From Bacillota bacterium (GTDB taxonomy: Bacteria; Bacillota; Clostridia; Lachnospirales; Lachnospiraceae): 64,000 bases of DNA. Positions 52,768 through 61,368 of this stretch are shown here, one piece after another. A program made the translations under genes and the position numbers. The first letter of the stretch is position 1; each line of letters opens with the position of its first letter. The notes below the pieces were generated by a model that was not told where the DNA came from, did no database searches, and was given only the letters and a program-made list of their open reading frames with translations. The stretch lies in NCBI GenBank assembly GCA_023414355.1, contig JAEZOB010000046.1, positions 1 through 64,000 on the forward strand. Direction: 5' to 3'.

Positions 52768-53355
52768 ATGAAAATATTAGTTTTTATGGGAAGTCCAAGA
52801 AAAAACGGTTATACGGCAACCCTACTGAAACCATTTTTAACTGAGTTAGAGAGTAAAGGAGCAGAGGTTAAGACAATTTTCCTTTATGATAAAAAGATTG
52901 CACCATGTTTAGAATGTTGTCAATGCCAAGATAAATCAGGTGAGTATGGTTGTTCAATACAAGATGACATGTACGATATATCAGACGAAATCTTAAAGGC
53001 GGATTGCTTTATTTTAGCTAGTCCGATATTTATCTGGTATTGTACTGCTCCAATGAAGGCAATGCTTGACCGTATTTATGGACTTCACAAGTATTATGGA
53101 AAGCAACGTGGGCCGAGTCTGTTGGAAGGAAAAATGTGTGGAATAATTGCTACATGTGGTTATGACCTCGAATATGGTATAAGTCCTTTTGAAGATGGAA
53201 TTAAACGATTTTGCGAGCACTTTAAAATTAAGTATATTGGAAAGGCTGCTGTACAGAGAAAAGATAGCGATGATTTAGAGAAATTTAAAACGGAAGATTT
53301 AAAGAAAATAGCTGTTGATTTTGCTGAAAAGGTAATCAGTTGTTGCACAAAATAA
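52768..53355 (+). CDS. Flavodoxin-like NAD(P)H-dependent oxidoreductase
   Basis: 195 residues of the multimeric flavodoxin/FMN reductase type: MGSPRKNGYTATLLKPF is the FMN phosphate-binding start, and SPIFIWYCTAPMKAMLDRIY the second FMN loop. The Cys-rich stretch CLECCQCQDKSGEYGC is usual in iron-sulfur flavoprotein-like members of anaerobes, but only the flavin site is sure. ATG 52768 follows CAGGAGG. It lies inside the segment bounded by tRNA-3'-end repeats and may be its cargo. Confidence 0.87.
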   Translation: MKILVFMGSPRKNGYTATLLKPFLTELESKGAEVKTIFLYDKKIAPCLECCQCQDKSGEYGCSIQDDMYDISDEILKADCFILASPIFIWYCTAPMKAMLDRIYGLHKYYGKQRGPSLLEGKMCGIIATCGYDLEYGISPFEDGIKRFCEHFKIKYIGKAAVQRKDSDDLEKFKTEDLKKIAVDFAEKVISCCTK

Positions 53356-53506
53356 GTATAATACGAAGTTCAAACAAATTCCAATTTGTCACATTGGCTT
53401 TAAAAAGCCAATGTATACTCATACATAAAAATATGTGCACTATTATGTGCACATAAATCAGAAGTGGATGGAACCCTTTCTTTTCAGTATTTTTAGGATG
53501 GGATTA

Positions 53507-53583
53507 TGGTTTGAATGTCTCCGCTTCGCTCCGGTCCGCGCAAAACCGAGGTCCCCCGGACCTCGTGCGCCGTCTCGCGCTTA
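53507..53583. repeat. GC-rich repeat, one unit, with tRNA-Gly 3'-end copy
   Basis: TTTGAAT then one repeat unit with CGAGGTCCCCCGGACCTCG, then CCGTCTCGCGCTT at 53570-53582. It is a direct repeat of the copy at 51408-51533 and lies 2 kb from it. The 150 bases before it contain only AT-rich sequence with TATGTGCACTATTATGTGCA, a near match to 51574-51592. Confidence 0.88.
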
Positions 53584-53589
53584 ACTATT

Positions 53590-53632
53590 TTCCCTAGAAA
53601 TCTTATGAAATCAAGGTCTCTGGGGATTTTTC
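53590..53632 (+). terminator. Probable terminator
   Basis: TCCCTAGA pairs loosely with TCTCTGGGGA, followed by T runs. Confidence 0.5.
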
Positions 53633-53820
53633 TTTTCAGGAGATTTGATTATCCTTGCGTACGTCAAGTCCGTTCATGTGATGTGTAACCGTTATTGGGA
53701 TTTGTTGGCATAGGTTTAAAAGAATGTTATAATAGGTTAAGTAGTTCAAATCCAAATAATGTAGTGACCTATACAATATTAGAATTTACAGATATTGTGA
53801 TAGGAAGGATGGTGTTCATA

Positions 53821-54162
53821 ATGTCAATAATGGAATTAGGATGTTGCGGAGCATATTGTAAAACATGTCGTGCATTATCAGAGAAGACATGCAAAGGATG
53901 CAAATTAGGTTATGAAAACGGGGATAGGGATATCAACAAGGCGAAGTGTAAAATTAAGGTCTGTTGTATCCATAAGTCTAATCATTCATGTGCTGATTGC
54001 CAAGATTATAATGAGTGTACAATAGTAAATGAATTTTATAGCAAAAATGGAGATAAATATAAAAAGTATCATCAAGCGGTGGAATATATCAGAGACAATG
54101 GATACGATCGCTTTTTTGAAATAGCAGATAAATGGAACAATGCATATGGGAAATATAAATAA
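53821..54162 (+). CDS. DUF3795 Cys-rich protein
   Basis: 113 residues with the Cys-rich pattern of DUF3795: ELGCCGAYCKTCRALSEKTC, CKGCKLG, KCKIKVCCIHK, then CADCQDY. The Cys spacing suggests a metal-binding, zinc-ribbon-like protein; no function is established. ATG 53821 follows GGAAGGATGG; a longer frame from 53695 has no ribosome site. The promoter region and first codons recur as a decayed copy at 58481-58669. Confidence 0.82.
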   Translation: MSIMELGCCGAYCKTCRALSEKTCKGCKLGYENGDRDINKAKCKIKVCCIHKSNHSCADCQDYNECTIVNEFYSKNGDKYKKYHQAVEYIRDNGYDRFFEIADKWNNAYGKYK

Positions 54163-54274
54163 TCTGTTTAAAGATGGTATGAGATTAATAGAATATCGGA
54201 CAACATTAAGTATTTTAAGACATGACTTTCTCTTCGTGATTATTATAACATTGATGTAAGGAGGTAGATATACT

Positions 54275-55705
54275 GTGGACTGGATACAAAGCCTATCGAA
54301 AGCGATTCATTATATCGAAAATAACCTAACCAATGAAATCAGTATTGATGATGTATCAAACAAAGTGTTTTCGTCAAATTCTAATTTTCAACGTATTTTT
54401 CATTTGGTTACAGGTATGACGATTGGGGATTATATTCGCAACAGACGTTTGAGCTTAGCAGGGCAAGAATTATTGCATGGAAAAAGCAAAATCATTGATG
54501 TTGCTATGCGCTATCAATATGATACACAAGAGAGTTTTTCAAAGGCTTTCATAAGGTTTCACGGCATATCTCCTTCAAGCGTGCGAAAACAGGAAGGTAA
54601 ATTAAAACTCTTTCGACCGCTGACTATCAATTTAACTATCCAAGGAGGATTTGACATGTCACGTAAACTGATTGACAACATACCGATTCATCAATTACAG
54701 TACCCCGACCAAGGACAGAATTATGTTTTTAACGGCTGTATGAAATTTTTAATGGAGTGCTTGGGCGAGAACGAACAGTATGATTATTGGTTCTTCTCCG
54801 CTGTTTCGGGCGATTGCTATGTGCAGGTGTATGGCACAGATAAGAACAAATGGCAAGTTTGTTTCTCACACACAAAGTTTGATTATGAGTTGATAAAACG
54901 AGTGTTTGACGCAATCGGCTATCATTTTTCATATATTGATGCCGAAGAGTGGAAGAAAGATAAGGAAAAATGTAAAATAAAAATTATGGAGTATATCGAT
55001 AAAGGTATCCCTGTCCTCAGTAAAGGCTTTTACCATACGCCCTCTTCAGGCGGCGAACCATGGCCAACCGAAGAAGTATCTGTAGTGATCGGTTACGAAA
55101 ATGATGGCGAGTGTTTTTATCGTTTGCCGGAAGAAGCCACAAACCTTATGCCCTTTACGCTAGATGATGGTTTGCCTTATGTATTTGTATTTATCGATGG
55201 AAAGAAAGAAGTGTTTCCGACGATTGCAGAAGCATATAAAAAAGCGTTATTGGATGCTCCTCGATTGATAAAGACGCTGCCTAACCAAAGCAATGATGTT
55301 TTTTTCGGCATGGATGCTTTTGAACAGTGGGCGAATATGCTGGAAAGTGATTTTTACCACATATCAAAAGAAGACTTTGAAGCATCAAACTGTATTGCAA
55401 GCTGGCAGTATTATTGTGTCTACATCTGCATCATAGCTACAAACATTTATTCCAAACGACATACAACCGACCGTGCTATGCATATGAATCCAGAATTAGC
55501 TAGTATAGCACCGCTACTTGATAAGGAATACAGTGCGTTGGCCGATTTAGAAAACCATTTAAAAGAAGTAGGTGGCTACTTTAACATAAACTTCGAAGTT
55601 TTACAGGATGCATCGAGATGCAAAGAAATTGCTAGTGTTATGAGGCAGTTTTCAGAAGTGTATTTACGGATATGCGATATTATTGAGAATTATAGAGACA
55701 ATTAA
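54275..55705 (+). CDS. AraC-type regulator fused to a cysteine-peptidase-like domain
   Basis: 476 residues. Residues 1-105 are the AraC helix-turn-helix domain (SIDDVSNKVFSSNSNFQRIF; VAMRYQYDTQESFSKAFIRF). From about 125 a domain begins NYVFNGCMKFLMECLGE with a Cys at the start of a long helix, then GIPVLSKGF and VVIGYENDGECFYRLPE. This order recalls BtrH- or C39-type papain-like folds, but the His expected before the VVIGY strand is not there. The domain may therefore be a sensor without catalysis. The last 140 residues are helical. The start is GTG at 54275, after AAGGAGG. Confidence 0.8.
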   Translation: MDWIQSLSKAIHYIENNLTNEISIDDVSNKVFSSNSNFQRIFHLVTGMTIGDYIRNRRLSLAGQELLHGKSKIIDVAMRYQYDTQESFSKAFIRFHGISPSSVRKQEGKLKLFRPLTINLTIQGGFDMSRKLIDNIPIHQLQYPDQGQNYVFNGCMKFLMECLGENEQYDYWFFSAVSGDCYVQVYGTDKNKWQVCFSHTKFDYELIKRVFDAIGYHFSYIDAEEWKKDKEKCKIKIMEYIDKGIPVLSKGFYHTPSSGGEPWPTEEVSVVIGYENDGECFYRLPEEATNLMPFTLDDGLPYVFVFIDGKKEVFPTIAEAYKKALLDAPRLIKTLPNQSNDVFFGMDAFEQWANMLESDFYHISKEDFEASNCIASWQYYCVYICIIATNIYSKRHTTDRAMHMNPELASIAPLLDKEYSALADLENHLKEVGGYFNINFEVLQDASRCKEIASVMRQFSEVYLRICDIIENYRDN

Positions 55706-55777
55706 TCTTTCGATTGTTTCTATGAATTGTCTCGCACCTTAGTAAGTATTTAGTTAATTAAGTATGAGAGCTTAACT

Positions 55778-55822
55778 TAATTCGTCAGAAGTCCTTATTT
55801 TATAAGGACTCTGGCGAATTAT
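55778..55822. terminator. Two-way terminator hairpin
   Basis: TAATTCGTCAGAAGTCCTTAT pairs with ATAAGGACTCTGGCGAATTA around TTT, with two small mismatches. It lies between convergent genes. Confidence 0.7.
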
Positions 55823-55887
55823 CATTTCCGTGGTATTGATTCCGATTACCGTTTACTTAACAAAAAGGAAGGATCAGCCTAGCTACC

Positions 55888-56682
55888 TTAATTAAGATAC
55901 ATCTTTTTATCACGCAATACGAAAATCAAAGAAATGATTGCATATATTACAGCTGAGTACACTTGATACAAAATGTCATCCCCGCAGTAAAATGCAAGAA
56001 CAAAATTGATTATATAATGAAAAAATACAAGCACAATAATATTCTGGCACTTTTCATAATAATACATCATGGTAATTGTAAACCCTATCAAACTGACTAT
56101 AAATGCACCTATGTAAATAATCAATTCTATACCGCTATAGCCAGATAAAAGCCATACTGGCAAATGCCAGAAAGCCCACACAAGTCCTGTAAATATACAG
56201 GATGTAAGAAGAGTATGTTTCTGACGGTAGCCAACAAGAAGGAACCCTCTCCAACCACTTTCTTCTCCGGTTGCACCGGTGAACAGGCAGAAAAATGCGA
56301 CAGCAAGTATTCCATTCGCAGGAAGACTAAAAGACTGTGTGATCGAAGTATGTGTCTGCAGAGATACAATGAAAGCACTTACCACGCAAACACCTACCAC
56401 CAATAAAACAATTCTAAAAATAATTGACCATTTTATCTTAATACTTAGTTCTTGTTTATAAAATTCTTTTCTCGACATCGGAACATTCAGCTTTTTCCAA
56501 AAAATCAAAAGGACTATATTAGGCATCCAACAGTAGATCACTGTTAGTAATGTCATGAAAATACTGTCTTCTTCAAGTAGGAATTTCATCCCTAATCCAA
56601 AAGCTAAAATCAGTGCAAGTACAAATAGCCCCCAGGAACATGCATAGTTTAAAATTACATACATCTTTGCATTATACTTCAT
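55888..56682 (-). CDS. CPBP-family intramembrane metalloprotease
   Basis: 264 residues, about seven or eight membrane segments. The conserved motifs are GEESGWRGFLL (EExxR), AFWHLPVW (FxxxH) and HYIINF (third metal-binding His). CPBP proteins cut prenylated or membrane-bound peptides; in Gram-positives they often give bacteriocin self-immunity. It overlaps the upstream TetR gene by 11 bases, so the two are one operon under that regulator. Confidence 0.9.
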   Translation of the reverse strand: MKYNAKMYVILNYACSWGLFVLALILAFGLGMKFLLEEDSIFMTLLTVIYCWMPNIVLLIFWKKLNVPMSRKEFYKQELSIKIKWSIIFRIVLLVVGVCVVSAFIVSLQTHTSITQSFSLPANGILAVAFFCLFTGATGEESGWRGFLLVGYRQKHTLLTSCIFTGLVWAFWHLPVWLLSGYSGIELIIYIGAFIVSLIGFTITMMYYYEKCQNIIVLVFFHYIINFVLAFYCGDDILYQVYSAVIYAIISLIFVLRDKKMYLN

Positions 56683-57319
56683 TTGTTAACTCCTCCCACT
56701 CCTTTTTAAGTACTGTTTCATCAAGACCCAGTAATTTCTCTGCTGCCTGCATTATACTTTGAAGCATACGGTGCAAAATGATGGTTTCTTTTCCAATTAC
56801 TTCTTCATCCATTAAAGCCAGAGTAGCAGACAAAATAATCATAATATTATTCTCCAGTACACCATATTTCTGCTCATCATAATTATCTCTTAAAATCTTC
56901 GCCAGGATTGGTGTAAGGATACGCAGCAAAGCTATTCCGCTTTTCTGATGCATTAGCGCATTTTCAGGTTTATGCATATCGAGCATATCCTTTGTTGGCT
57001 GGCTGTCCCTTTGCTCAGTTAACCCCGCAGACATATTTACCTGCAATAAAGTCATAAGAAATCTTTTTTCATTACTAAACCCTGTTAGCATTGCTATGCC
57101 GGTACATTCCTTCTCGATTTTTTCAGCTTTACGACTTATTATTTCATCCAACACATCTTTTTTCTCCGGAAAATAATAAAAGAAAGTTCCTTTTGCAATT
57201 CCTGCCGCCTTGACAATATCGCTAACAGAGCAATTCTCGTATCCCCTTTCCATAAAGAAACGTTCACTGATTTCTACTATCTGTGTTTTTCGTTCCTCAT
57301 AACCTTTCACAACTCTCAT
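56672..57319 (-). CDS. TetR-family regulator of the CPBP gene
   Basis: 215 residues. The helix-turn-helix is at about 25-65 (SVSDIVKAAGIAKGTFFYYF). The rest is helical. It overlaps the CPBP gene at its end. A palindrome TGACC-ATC-GGTCA lies 23 bases upstream of the start and is a likely self-operator. Confidence 0.9.
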   Translation of the reverse strand: MRVVKGYEERKTQIVEISERFFMERGYENCSVSDIVKAAGIAKGTFFYYFPEKKDVLDEIISRKAEKIEKECTGIAMLTGFSNEKRFLMTLLQVNMSAGLTEQRDSQPTKDMLDMHKPENALMHQKSGIALLRILTPILAKILRDNYDEQKYGVLENNIMIILSATLALMDEEVIGKETIILHRMLQSIMQAAEKLLGLDETVLKKEWEELTNEV

Positions 57320-57341
57320 AGTATCACCCTTTTAGCATAAT

Positions 57342-57354
57342 TGACCATCGGTCA
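57342..57354. promoter_or_regulatory. Probable TetR operator
   Basis: Palindrome TGACC-ATC-GGTCA directly upstream of the TetR gene, of the type known for AcrR-like repressors. Confidence 0.65.
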
Positions 57355-57466
57355 GTTGATTGTAACAATATACCAATTTGTAATGCAAATGTCAATATGC
57401 TATTACAAGTTCAGGGTTAGTGAATTTTTTCGCACAGAAACAAAAAGGAATTTATTCACATTTCTC

Positions 57467-57531
57467 TTGACAAATAAATGCAGAAAAATATAATGGTATG
57501 TATACTTACTTTATGTATACTTACCATTATA
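57467..57531. promoter_or_regulatory. Promoter and operator of the MarR operon
   Basis: TTGACA at 57467-57472 and TATAAT at 57489-57494 (16-bp spacer). From the -10 box on, a near-perfect inverted repeat spans 57489-57531, with TATAATGGTA on one side and TACCATTATA on the other. Within it the 13-mer TATGTATACTTAC occurs twice, 15 bp apart. The layout points to autorepression by MarR. Confidence 0.75.
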
Positions 57532-57559
57532 TTCTTGTCATTATAATTAAGGAGGTACT

Positions 57560-57994
57560 ATGGAAATACAGGAGATATTAGGATATATGCTTGCTACGAG
57601 TTCCAAGCTAATCAAAAGAACAATGGATTATTATTTAAATACGTATCACATTACCACCTCCCAGTGGGCGGTATTAAAATTGCTTGATACCAGAATACAA
57701 TTGACACAATCACAGATTGCGAATGAATTATTAGGTGATAAAGCTACCGTAGGGGAAATTATTCTTAGATTATACGAAAAGGATTATATAGAAAAATTAT
57801 TTGATGAAAATGACAAAAGAGCTTATTTGATTAGTTTAACTCCAAAAGCAAAGAATGTCATAAAAGATATTGAGAGAATGGTTAATGAAGTGAATGAAAA
57901 GGCACTAGACGGATTGACTGGAGAGGATGTCCAGACATTATACAAACTTCTAAATCAAATTATAGATAATTTATCAAAGGAGGAATCACTATGA
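57560..57994 (+). CDS. MarR-family regulator
   Basis: 144 residues, a typical winged-helix MarR. The recognition region is LTQSQIANELLGDKATVGEI and the wing IEKLFDENDKRAYLISLTPK. AAGGAGG precedes the ATG. A large inverted repeat lies on its promoter. The stop overlaps the next start by four bases, so it is coupled to a small membrane protein. Confidence 0.92.
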   Translation: MEIQEILGYMLATSSKLIKRTMDYYLNTYHITTSQWAVLKLLDTRIQLTQSQIANELLGDKATVGEIILRLYEKDYIEKLFDENDKRAYLISLTPKAKNVIKDIERMVNEVNEKALDGLTGEDVQTLYKLLNQIIDNLSKEESL

Positions 57995-58365
57995 CTTGGG
58001 GACAAGAGATACTGCGAGCATTGTTACTTGCTTTAGGCGCTACTGAAATAATCACAAATCTTATCTATATTATAAGAGAAAATGGAATAGAATTAGCAAG
58101 AAAACAGCATGGAGAATTGCCGGGTAATTTATCAAATAAAAAAATAAAGATCAAGGTAATATGTATGTTGCTTTCCGGAATAGCGCTATTTAGCGCCGCA
58201 TTATTAAGCTACATCCTTCATTCGTATCTTCACGATTTAATTATGATAGCTTTAATGTTATTTGCCCTTTATGCAATAGTAGAAGCATTATATTATAGAT
58301 ATTGGAAAACAATTGGTTTTGCGCTAGTAACAATAGTATTATTACTCTGCTCAATATTCGTGTAA
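57991..58365 (+). CDS. Small membrane protein under MarR control
   Basis: 124 residues with four hydrophobic segments (about 5-25, 52-73, 77-95 and 100-122). Family not recognised. The ATGA overlap with the MarR gene suggests it is the regulated effector, perhaps a small efflux or membrane-stress protein. Confidence 0.75.
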   Translation: MTWGQEILRALLLALGATEIITNLIYIIRENGIELARKQHGELPGNLSNKKIKIKVICMLLSGIALFSAALLSYILHSYLHDLIMIALMLFALYAIVEALYYRYWKTIGFALVTIVLLLCSIFV

Positions 58366-58480
58366 GATCAAACTTATTGCTTCTGTGGAGGTAGTCTCGG
58401 TGTCTCTTATCTTCTACCAAATCAAACAATATTGAAAAGAACCTTCTATATTGAATTGAAAAGGATTTATCACTATGATT

Positions 58481-58669
58481 GGCATTTGTTGGCATAGATT
58501 TAAAAGAATGTTATAATAGATTAATTAGTTGATAGCCGAAAGAAGTAACCTACGCAATATTGGAAATTACAGATAATGTGCTATAAAGGATGGTGTTGCA
58601 ATGTCAATAAAGGAATTTGGATGTTGCGCATTTGTTATAACCTGCAGACAAGTATATCATATTGAATAG
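58481..58669 (+). pseudogene. Decayed duplicate of the DUF3795 upstream region and start
   Basis: The stretch from 58481 matches the one from about 53691 through the promoter region and into the coding start. The ORF left at 58601-58669 reads MSIKEFGCCAFVITCRQ and then ends. It keeps the ribosome site GGATGGTG. The rest of the gene is missing. Confidence 0.8.
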
Positions 58670-58682
58670 GAGTGCGTGCTTT

Positions 58683-59636
58683 ATGTTAATGAATGACCTA
58701 CTGAATATCAGTGAAGAGTGGTTGCAATATGCAATTCATTTAAATATTTTACATGAGAAAAAAGAAGATTTGCTTGAATTAAAATACAGAGTTTTAAGGA
58801 ATGAAAACATAAAAACCTACCTGCATGATATTACTGATTATCACGGCACCTTAGTTAGTAACCATAAAAATCCTGAGTTGCCAATATATAAATTAATATT
58901 TCTATTAGATATTGGATTAGATTGCTCTGTTTCAGAGATTCAGACAGCGGTCAGCGAAATTATGAAGCATAAAGATAATAACGGCGTATACCAATCACTT
59001 ACTAATATGCCCAAACATTTTGGAGGCAATGGAGAGGATACCTTTGGATGGTGTTTATGCGATGCGCCATTACTACTTCATGCTCTTTTAAAAGCTGGAA
59101 TAGATTATGAAACACACATTATGAAAGGTGTAGATTTTCTTAGTTCCTTATTTAGTGATAATGGTTTCCCATGTGCAGTTTCTAGTGAACATGGGAAATT
59201 CAGGGGTCCTGGACGAAAAGATGACTGTTGTCCATATGCAACTCTGATCATGTTGAATTTACTCTTGGATGTTCCTGAAACAAAACATAATGATACAATA
59301 AATAAGTTAGCTAATGTTCTATTAACATTATGGGAAAATAGTCTAAATAGTCATCCATATTTATTTTATATGGGTACGGATTTTCGCAAATTGAAAGCTC
59401 CCAGCATATGGTATGATATAGTAAGTGTTGTTAATGTTTTGAATAAATGTGATACGATAAAGAATGACAAGCGTTATAGAGAAATGCTGTCAATTATACA
59501 AAGTAAGCAGACTAAAGATGGGTTTTTCACACCAGAATCCATATATCAGAAACTGAAAGGATGGGAGTTTGGACAAAAGAAAATTCCATCACCGTACTTA
59601 TCTTATTTATGTTTGAAGCCACTTGGACAAATATAA
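58683..59636 (+). CDS. Probable alpha-alpha toroid (terpene cyclase/prenyltransferase-like) protein
   Basis: 317 residues. Repeated helical pairs with GNGEDTFGWCLCDAPLLLHA, GVDFLSSLFSDNGFPCAV, KDDCCPYATLIMLNLLL and QTKDGFFTPES resemble the (alpha/alpha)6 barrel of terpene cyclases and prenyltransferases, but without the DxDD or DDxxD catalytic signature. A carbohydrate- or lipid-related role is possible. ATG 58683 is chosen for the AGGAG ten bases upstream. It follows the decayed DUF3795 copy. Confidence 0.6.
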   Translation: MLMNDLLNISEEWLQYAIHLNILHEKKEDLLELKYRVLRNENIKTYLHDITDYHGTLVSNHKNPELPIYKLIFLLDIGLDCSVSEIQTAVSEIMKHKDNNGVYQSLTNMPKHFGGNGEDTFGWCLCDAPLLLHALLKAGIDYETHIMKGVDFLSSLFSDNGFPCAVSSEHGKFRGPGRKDDCCPYATLIMLNLLLDVPETKHNDTINKLANVLLTLWENSLNSHPYLFYMGTDFRKLKAPSIWYDIVSVVNVLNKCDTIKNDKRYREMLSIIQSKQTKDGFFTPESIYQKLKGWEFGQKKIPSPYLSYLCLKPLGQI

Positions 59637-59706
59637 TATTATAAAACAAATTAAATAGTGCGCAAGCTCTCTCATATGCTATAGGAAGTCAATCAAAAAT
59701 GGGAAA

Positions 59707-59735
59707 TTGACTTCACAAATCAAGAAACGTATAAT
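59707..59735 (+). promoter_or_regulatory. Promoter of the shared spacer-dyad family
   Basis: TTGACT at 59707-59712, TATAAT at 59730-59735, 17-bp spacer with TCAAGAAACG, more diverged than the others. It drives the leader at 59783 and the CD3324-like gene. Confidence 0.6.
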
Positions 59736-59782
59736 TATGATAAATAGCATTTAACCTTATACCTATTTGAGGAGGACAAATT

Positions 59783-59862
59783 ATGAAATTAAAACGTTTG
59801 CTTAAGCTCCATGCGATTCTGTAACAGGCAAATACGTGTGGAGCGTATCTATAGATTTGCCA
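59783..59862 (+). promoter_or_regulatory. Leader peptide MKLKRLLKLHAIL and hairpin
   Basis: A 13-residue, Lys/Leu-rich ORF (59783-59824) with GGAGGAC upstream. A hairpin follows: GGCAAATACG pairs with CGTAT and ATTTGCC (about 59827-59861). This is the arrangement of an attenuated or antibiotic-induced gene. The CD3324-like gene and a nucleotidyltransferase gene follow. Confidence 0.5.
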
Positions 59863-59926
59863 TTCATTCATGAATAGTACAGAATCCGCATTCTAAAGAA
59901 ATATTAGAATAAGGAGCAAGTACTGA

Positions 59927-60190
59927 ATGAAATATATAAATGCATTGAATGTATTTCCTCATGAGTTATTAGTTGAGATTCGAAAATACATCCCTGAAGG
60001 CTTTCTATACATTCCTGGAATAAGCAAGAGAAAAGATTGGGGAAGCGTCTCTGGTCAAACAAGGGAATTGACTATTAGAAACAGAACAATCTTTAAAGAT
60101 TTTCAAGATGGGAAAACAGTTGTTCAACTTTCAAAAGAGTATTATTTATCTGAAAGTTCGATTTATCGAATACTTAAAAATTACAAGTAA
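59927..60190 (+). CDS. CD3324-like small helix-turn-helix protein
   Basis: 87 residues. It matches the short helix-turn-helix proteins annotated in Clostridia as the CD3324 family: YINALNVFPHELLVEIRKYI, the GxLLYIP-type strand FLYIPGISKRKDWG, and a C-terminal helix-turn-helix FQDGKTVVQLSKEYYLSESS. Distantly related to Mor-like activators. AAGGAGC precedes the ATG. A leader and hairpin precede it; a nucleotidyltransferase gene follows after a terminator. Confidence 0.8.
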   Translation: MKYINALNVFPHELLVEIRKYIPEGFLYIPGISKRKDWGSVSGQTRELTIRNRTIFKDFQDGKTVVQLSKEYYLSESSIYRILKNYK

Positions 60191-60196
60191 TATTTG

Positions 60197-60265
60197 AATA
60201 GGGCATTTACAGAATTGAGTTACGCTACACGGATATTCTCTTTTTTGTGAAAGCCCTATTTTATT
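60197..60265 (+). terminator. Long-loop terminator
   Basis: AATAGGGC at 60197-60204 pairs with GCCCTATT at 60253-60260; T-rich tail. Confidence 0.65.
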
Positions 60266-60409
60266 ATTATTTATTTAAAATGATTGTAATAATCTATATT
60301 CAGGTTTTTATGATAGAATGGTGTTAGTGATCACAACCACTTGAAATATCCATGGCAAAAGCCTTGTAGAACACTAAAAATAAGTATTGTAATCAAAGGA
60401 GAAAACTAT

Positions 60410-61210
60410 ATGGAGTTCAACAACTATAAAACTCTTTCCTCTGATGTGAAAGAACAAATTAGAAATGTAACAGATGCTTGGCTGAAATGTATAGGAGATG
60501 CTGTAACAGGAATTTACTTACACGGCTCTATTGCATTAAATTGCTTTGTAGAAGGTACAAGTGATATTGATATATTAATTATATGTAGCAGACGATTAAG
60601 CCGTGACGAGAGACTTTTCATATCAAAAAATATAATTGAAATAGACTGCAAACCTTCTCATCTCGAAATGTCCGCAATATGGATAAACGACTTAAACCCT
60701 TGGAAACACCCGACACCTTGTCAATTTCACTACAGTGATTCCTGGACTGAGCATTATAGAAATATGTTGATTGGTAATATTAAGGATAGTTTTATCGTAG
60801 ATGAAGATTTTTGTGATGCGGATATTGCCAGTTATGTTCATCTTATCAATCAAAGTGGTATTTGTATTTATGGAAGACCTATAAAAGATGTCTTTCCTGC
60901 TATACCAGAGAGTGATTTTTGGAACTCCATTAGCTGTAATATTACCGAGTATGATTTTCAAGCATACAATCCAAGATATTTTTCAAGCAACATCTTAATT
61001 CTGGGACGTATTTTATCATATAAAAAAGAAAAACGCATATTGTCAAAATATGAAGGTGGTTTATGGACACTTAATTATGTACCTGAAAGATTGAAATACA
61101 TTATTGATCATGCTATAAAAGAATGGTATTCAAAAGAAAAGGGTCTCGAATATAAAAAGGAAGATTTAGATGAGCTAAGGCAGTTGTTAATAAACGAGAT
61201 ACAAGACTGA
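60410..61210 (+). CDS. Aminoglycoside nucleotidyltransferase-like protein (ANT/DUF4111 type)
   Basis: 266 residues. The N-terminal active site is GIYLHGSIALNCFVEGTSDI followed by DILI, the G-S-x(n)-D-x-D motif of the polymerase-beta fold. The C-terminal four-helix part has LGRILSYKKEKRILSKYEGG and resembles the helper domain of ANT(3'')/(9) spectinomycin-streptomycin enzymes. Drug adenylation is plausible, not shown. ATG 60410 follows AAAGGAG; a longer frame from 60341 lacks a site. Confidence 0.85.
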   Translation: MEFNNYKTLSSDVKEQIRNVTDAWLKCIGDAVTGIYLHGSIALNCFVEGTSDIDILIICSRRLSRDERLFISKNIIEIDCKPSHLEMSAIWINDLNPWKHPTPCQFHYSDSWTEHYRNMLIGNIKDSFIVDEDFCDADIASYVHLINQSGICIYGRPIKDVFPAIPESDFWNSISCNITEYDFQAYNPRYFSSNILILGRILSYKKEKRILSKYEGGLWTLNYVPERLKYIIDHAIKEWYSKEKGLEYKKEDLDELRQLLINEIQD

Positions 61211-61368
61211 TGAATAGATCAGATTTTATATGGCCTGGGGACTCTATTACACGCATGATCGAAAGCAGTATCTGATCAGAATATCGTGTTTTGGTGCAGC
61301 GATGTCCGTATCCGTAATAAAAAATCCGCTATGATTACTGAAATGAAAAAACTTAGGACGGTGTTATC

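Noticed and set aside
1..53583. The 52-bp repeats as a CRISPR array.
   Set aside because: Units are directly joined with no unique spacers, and no cas genes are in the window.
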